Source: Alphaproteobacteria bacterium (GTDB lineage Bacteria; Pseudomonadota; Alphaproteobacteria; MPNO01; UBA830). Taken from it: a DNA stretch of 64,000 nucleotides. The notes beneath the pieces are model-generated. The model searched no databases, was not told where the DNA came from, and saw only the letters and a program-made list of their open reading frames with translations. The DNA lies in contig JAJEBT010000170.1 of assembly GCA_022822405.1 (NCBI GenBank), positions 1 to 64,000 of the forward strand, given 5' to 3'. The translations under genes were made by a program, and so were the position numbers. The stretch's first letter is position 1; each line of letters opens with the position of its first letter. Of this stretch, positions 61,971 through 64,000 are shown piece by piece.

Positions 61971-63736
61971 GGCCGGCCGGTCTCCGTCGGGGCAAGCCTG
62001 TTGGCGATGACGCTCACATCAGCGCCCGGAGGCAGGGCTTCGTTTCCATAGGTGATGACCTTGTCGCCGGCCTTCAGGCCCGAGAGCACGATGAAGCGGT
62101 TGCCGATGGCGTCGCCGAGCCTGATCTGCCTCGGAAACGCCTTGCCGCGCCGCGCGATATAGACGCTCCGGTTGTCGCCGCGATGGACAATGGCGTCCTT
62201 GTGGACCGTGGTGACCTCCCTGATCTCGCCGATCGGAACCATCACGGTGACGCTCTGGTTCACGGCAAACCGCGCCGAGGCGTCCGCGAACTCCGGGATG
62301 AAACGGACCGGCCGGGTTCGCGTGCGCGGATTCTCGTTGGGGATCACGGCGCGGACCGTGCCGCGCAGCCAGGTTCCGTTGTCCAGCTGAAGGCGGACCC
62401 GGACGCCCTCCCTCAGCGCGGCGATCCGGTCGGACGGAACTTCGGCTTCGACTTCGATCTCCTTGTCGTTGATCAACCTGACCACCGGCGTTCCGGTGCC
62501 GACATAGGCGCCGACCTCGACGTGCCGTTCGATGACGGTTCCGTCGTAGGGCGCGCGTATCTCGGTGTTGTCGAGGTCGATCTCGATGCGCTTGAGATCG
62601 GCCCGCGCTTCACGCTCGAGCGAGCGCCGTTCCTCGACCACCGCGCGGCGCGTCCGCACGTCGCTCTCGAGGTCCTCGAAGCGGGCGCGCGAGAACGACG
62701 ACGATTTCCTGAGCCCCTTCATGCGTTCGAATTCCCGCTTCTTCTTGGCAAGTTCGGCCTCGGCCGTCTTGACCATGTTGCGCCTGGTGGCAAGCGCGGC
62801 GGCGAACTTGTCGCGGAGCGCGGTCAGGGATTCCCGATGCAGGGTTGCGATGACGTCGCCCTTGCTCACGCGGTCGCCGACTTCGACATCCATCTTCTGC
62901 ACGGCGCTGCTGATGAGGGCCGCGACACTGCCGGCGCGGCGCGCGACCAGACGCCCGATCACGGGATCCGTCTGCGACTGCGATTCGACGATCACCTCGT
63001 CGACGCGAACGGGGCGCGGCGGACGTCCGCCGGATCGCGGCGCGGCTCCGGTCCTGCCGGCGGATCGGGCCGGCCCGCCGGCGGCGGGTTTCGAGGCGGG
63101 GGCTGCGGTGGTCTTCGGGCATCCCTGTCCGGTAAAGAAACCGCGGATTTCTGCGCCGTCGAGGGTTCCGGACTTGTTGCAGTCCATGTCATCGAAGTTT
63201 GCGGCAAGCGGCCCTCCGGCCTCGTTGCGGTCGATGACGCCGTTTCCGTTTGTGTCGCGTTCCTTGGCGCGGCCGCCGAGCGGCGGGGTCTGTGCGGTGG
63301 CGGCCGGTTTCGGGGTGGGGGCTGCGGCTGTTTTCGGGCATTCCTGTCCGGTGAAGAAACCGCGGATTTCTGCGCCGTCGAGGGTTCCGGACTTGTTGCA
63401 GTCCATGTCATCGAAGTTTGCGGCAAGCGGCCCTCCGGCCTCGCTGCGGTCGATGACGCCGTTCCCGTTTGTGTCGCGTTCCTTGGCGCGGCTGGAAAGC
63501 GCCGTGTCCTGGGCAGCCGCGAAACCTGTCGCCGCAAGCAGCAGGATCATGGCGCAGAAAACGGCCAGACTCGAACCGGTTGTGCGGCCCAGGCACCCAG
63601 CGATGGGGTTTCGGGTCGGGATCGGGCCTCCGTGCTGTCCATCGGACCGGCGACCTGGAACTGTCGCCGATGCGCGGTGCGCGGTCGCCCTGTCAGGATG
63701 TCGCGCCAGCCCGGACGCCTGCAATGTTTCGTTCAT
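61967..63736 (-). CDS. RND periplasmic adaptor with N-terminal EF-hand repeats
   Basis: 589 residues from ATG 63736. A 54-residue leader precedes a hydrophobic signal/anchor (about 55–76, ending AAAQD). Two tandem near-identical blocks follow, each with two EF-hand loops: 88–99 (DTNGNGVIDRSE), 112–123 (DCNKSGTLDGAE), 161–172 and 185–196. After a Pro/Ala linker the membrane-fusion protein proper starts at about 243: VIVESQSQTDPVIGRLVARR, a barrel-sandwich half, a coiled-coil hairpin (REKF-type, about 305–385), then NTEIRAPYDGTVIERHVEVG and a beta-barrel. It should bridge the inner-membrane permease to an outer-membrane channel. Calcium loops on such an adaptor are unusual. Confidence 0.85.
   Translation of the reverse strand: MNETLQASGLARHPDRATAHRASATVPGRRSDGQHGGPIPTRNPIAGCLGRTTGSSLAVFCAMILLLAATGFAAAQDTALSSRAKERDTNGNGVIDRSEAGGPLAANFDDMDCNKSGTLDGAEIRGFFTGQECPKTAAAPTPKPAATAQTPPLGGRAKERDTNGNGVIDRNEAGGPLAANFDDMDCNKSGTLDGAEIRGFFTGQGCPKTTAAPASKPAAGGPARSAGRTGAAPRSGGRPPRPVRVDEVIVESQSQTDPVIGRLVARRAGSVAALISSAVQKMDVEVGDRVSKGDVIATLHRESLTALRDKFAAALATRRNMVKTAEAELAKKKREFERMKGLRKSSSFSRARFEDLESDVRTRRAVVEERRSLEREARADLKRIEIDLDNTEIRAPYDGTVIERHVEVGAYVGTGTPVVRLINDKEIEVEAEVPSDRIAALREGVRVRLQLDNGTWLRGTVRAVIPNENPRTRTRPVRFIPEFADASARFAVNQSVTVMVPIGEIREVTTVHKDAIVHRGDNRSVYIARRGKAFPRQIRLGDAIGNRFIVLSGLKAGDKVITYGNEALPPGADVSVIANRLAPTETGRP
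63087..63271 (-). repeat. EF-hand coding direct repeat, copy 2
   Basis: About 185 bp nearly identical to 63306–63490, offset exactly 219 bp (73 codons). It encodes the second EF-hand pair plus the Pro/Ala linker. The reading frame is preserved, so this is an in-frame tandem duplication within the adaptor gene. Confidence 0.85.
63306..63490 (-). repeat. EF-hand coding direct repeat, copy 1
   Basis: First copy (5' on the minus strand) of the 185-bp duplicated segment, encoding EF-hand loops 1 and 2 and the linker. The few differences from the other copy include synonymous changes and conservative linker substitutions, so the duplication is recent or homogenised. Confidence 0.85.
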
Positions 63737-64000
63737 CTGCGATATTCCCGTCACCGGAACATCGGACCTGCCCTGTTGCGCGCACGCTGACGTATTGCGT
63801 ACGCGGGGATGCCCGATACCCATCCTTCGATTCCTCCCGGGCGCGATGCGGTCCGGTTGTCGCGGGCGGGTTGCCGGTATGCATTATGGCCCCGGACAAC
63901 TCGATCAACGGGAGCCTCTTTCCGGCAACGCCACCGACATCGTTTGCCACGGACGAGGTGAAGCCGCCGTTCTCCGGGCCCCGCCAAGTTTGGTCATCCG

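Noticed and set aside
58806-62051. 1081-codon open frame on the plus strand
   Set aside because: Exactly antisense to the RND permease; composition is His/Asp/Arg-rich with no domain. It results from high G+C third positions in the real gene.
62500-62900. Coiled-coil in the adaptor considered as a separate gene
   Set aside because: It is the standard alpha-hairpin of membrane-fusion proteins and is continuous with the surrounding frame.
63087-63490. Spaced direct repeats considered as a short CRISPR-like array
   Set aside because: Only two 185-bp units, in frame within the adaptor gene and encoding EF-hands.

Overview
This window looks like a chromosomal segment of an alphaproteobacterium, most like the Rhodospirillales and relatives. 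It is G+C-rich, roughly two thirds by eye. It carries alphaproteobacterial markers: a DUF4167 gene beside clpB, an HdaA-type DnaA regulator, a short aa3-oxidase subunit IV, and the blocks DUF2066–CDP-alcohol transferase–hdaA, purM–purN and lptF–lptG–lptD / surA–pdxA–rsmA. The lineage is an inference from gene content and order. I found no rRNA, tRNA or CRISPR.

Layout. 1–3000 is a scarred accessory patch. It holds a decayed VapBC pair, an intact AbiE-like two-gene toxin–antitoxin system with an inverted-repeat operator, an IS1380-type transposase relic, and a second truncated antitoxin. 3000–14040 (minus strand) has a hydratase / CoA-transferase / acyl-CoA dehydrogenase trio, a complete Opp/Dpp-type ABC importer, and a second, YejA-like binding protein. 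14250–19975 (plus strand) is a hydrolase run: M20 amidohydrolase, gamma-glutamyltransferase, YtcJ-type amidohydrolase and a D-threonine aldolase/D-serine dehydratase-like PLP enzyme. 20200–22000 has MazEF under a near-perfect palindrome and a lone HNH endonuclease. 22080–30180 (minus strand) has a tripartite tricarboxylate transporter with fused TctA–TctB, a GlcG/HbpS protein, a hydroxycinnamoyl-CoA hydratase/lyase-like protein, an acyl-CoA dehydrogenase and an NDP-forming acyl-CoA synthetase. This set fits uptake and side-chain shortening of an aromatic acid.

30590–55430 is core genome: cell-wall peptidase, ClpB with a sigma-32-like promoter, DUF4167, AspRS, RNase D, HdaA, purine synthesis, Ndk, HolC, PepA, LPS export, SurA, PdxA and RsmA. 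It is interrupted at 50840–51770 by an A+T-rich polysaccharide lyase gene inserted antisense between lptD and surA. 55500–58720 holds an ornithine cyclodeaminase-family enzyme, a TauE/SafE permease and an ACMSD-like amidohydrolase. 58794–63736 is an RND efflux pair whose periplasmic adaptor carries a duplicated block of four EF-hand calcium loops ahead of its adaptor domain.

The best candidates for something undescribed are the EF-hand adaptor of the RND pump, the foreign lyase in the LPS-transport region, the layered toxin–antitoxin remains at the left end, and the unregulated-looking catabolic clusters. No LysR, GntR, TetR, IclR or two-component regulator is visible beside any catabolic cluster.
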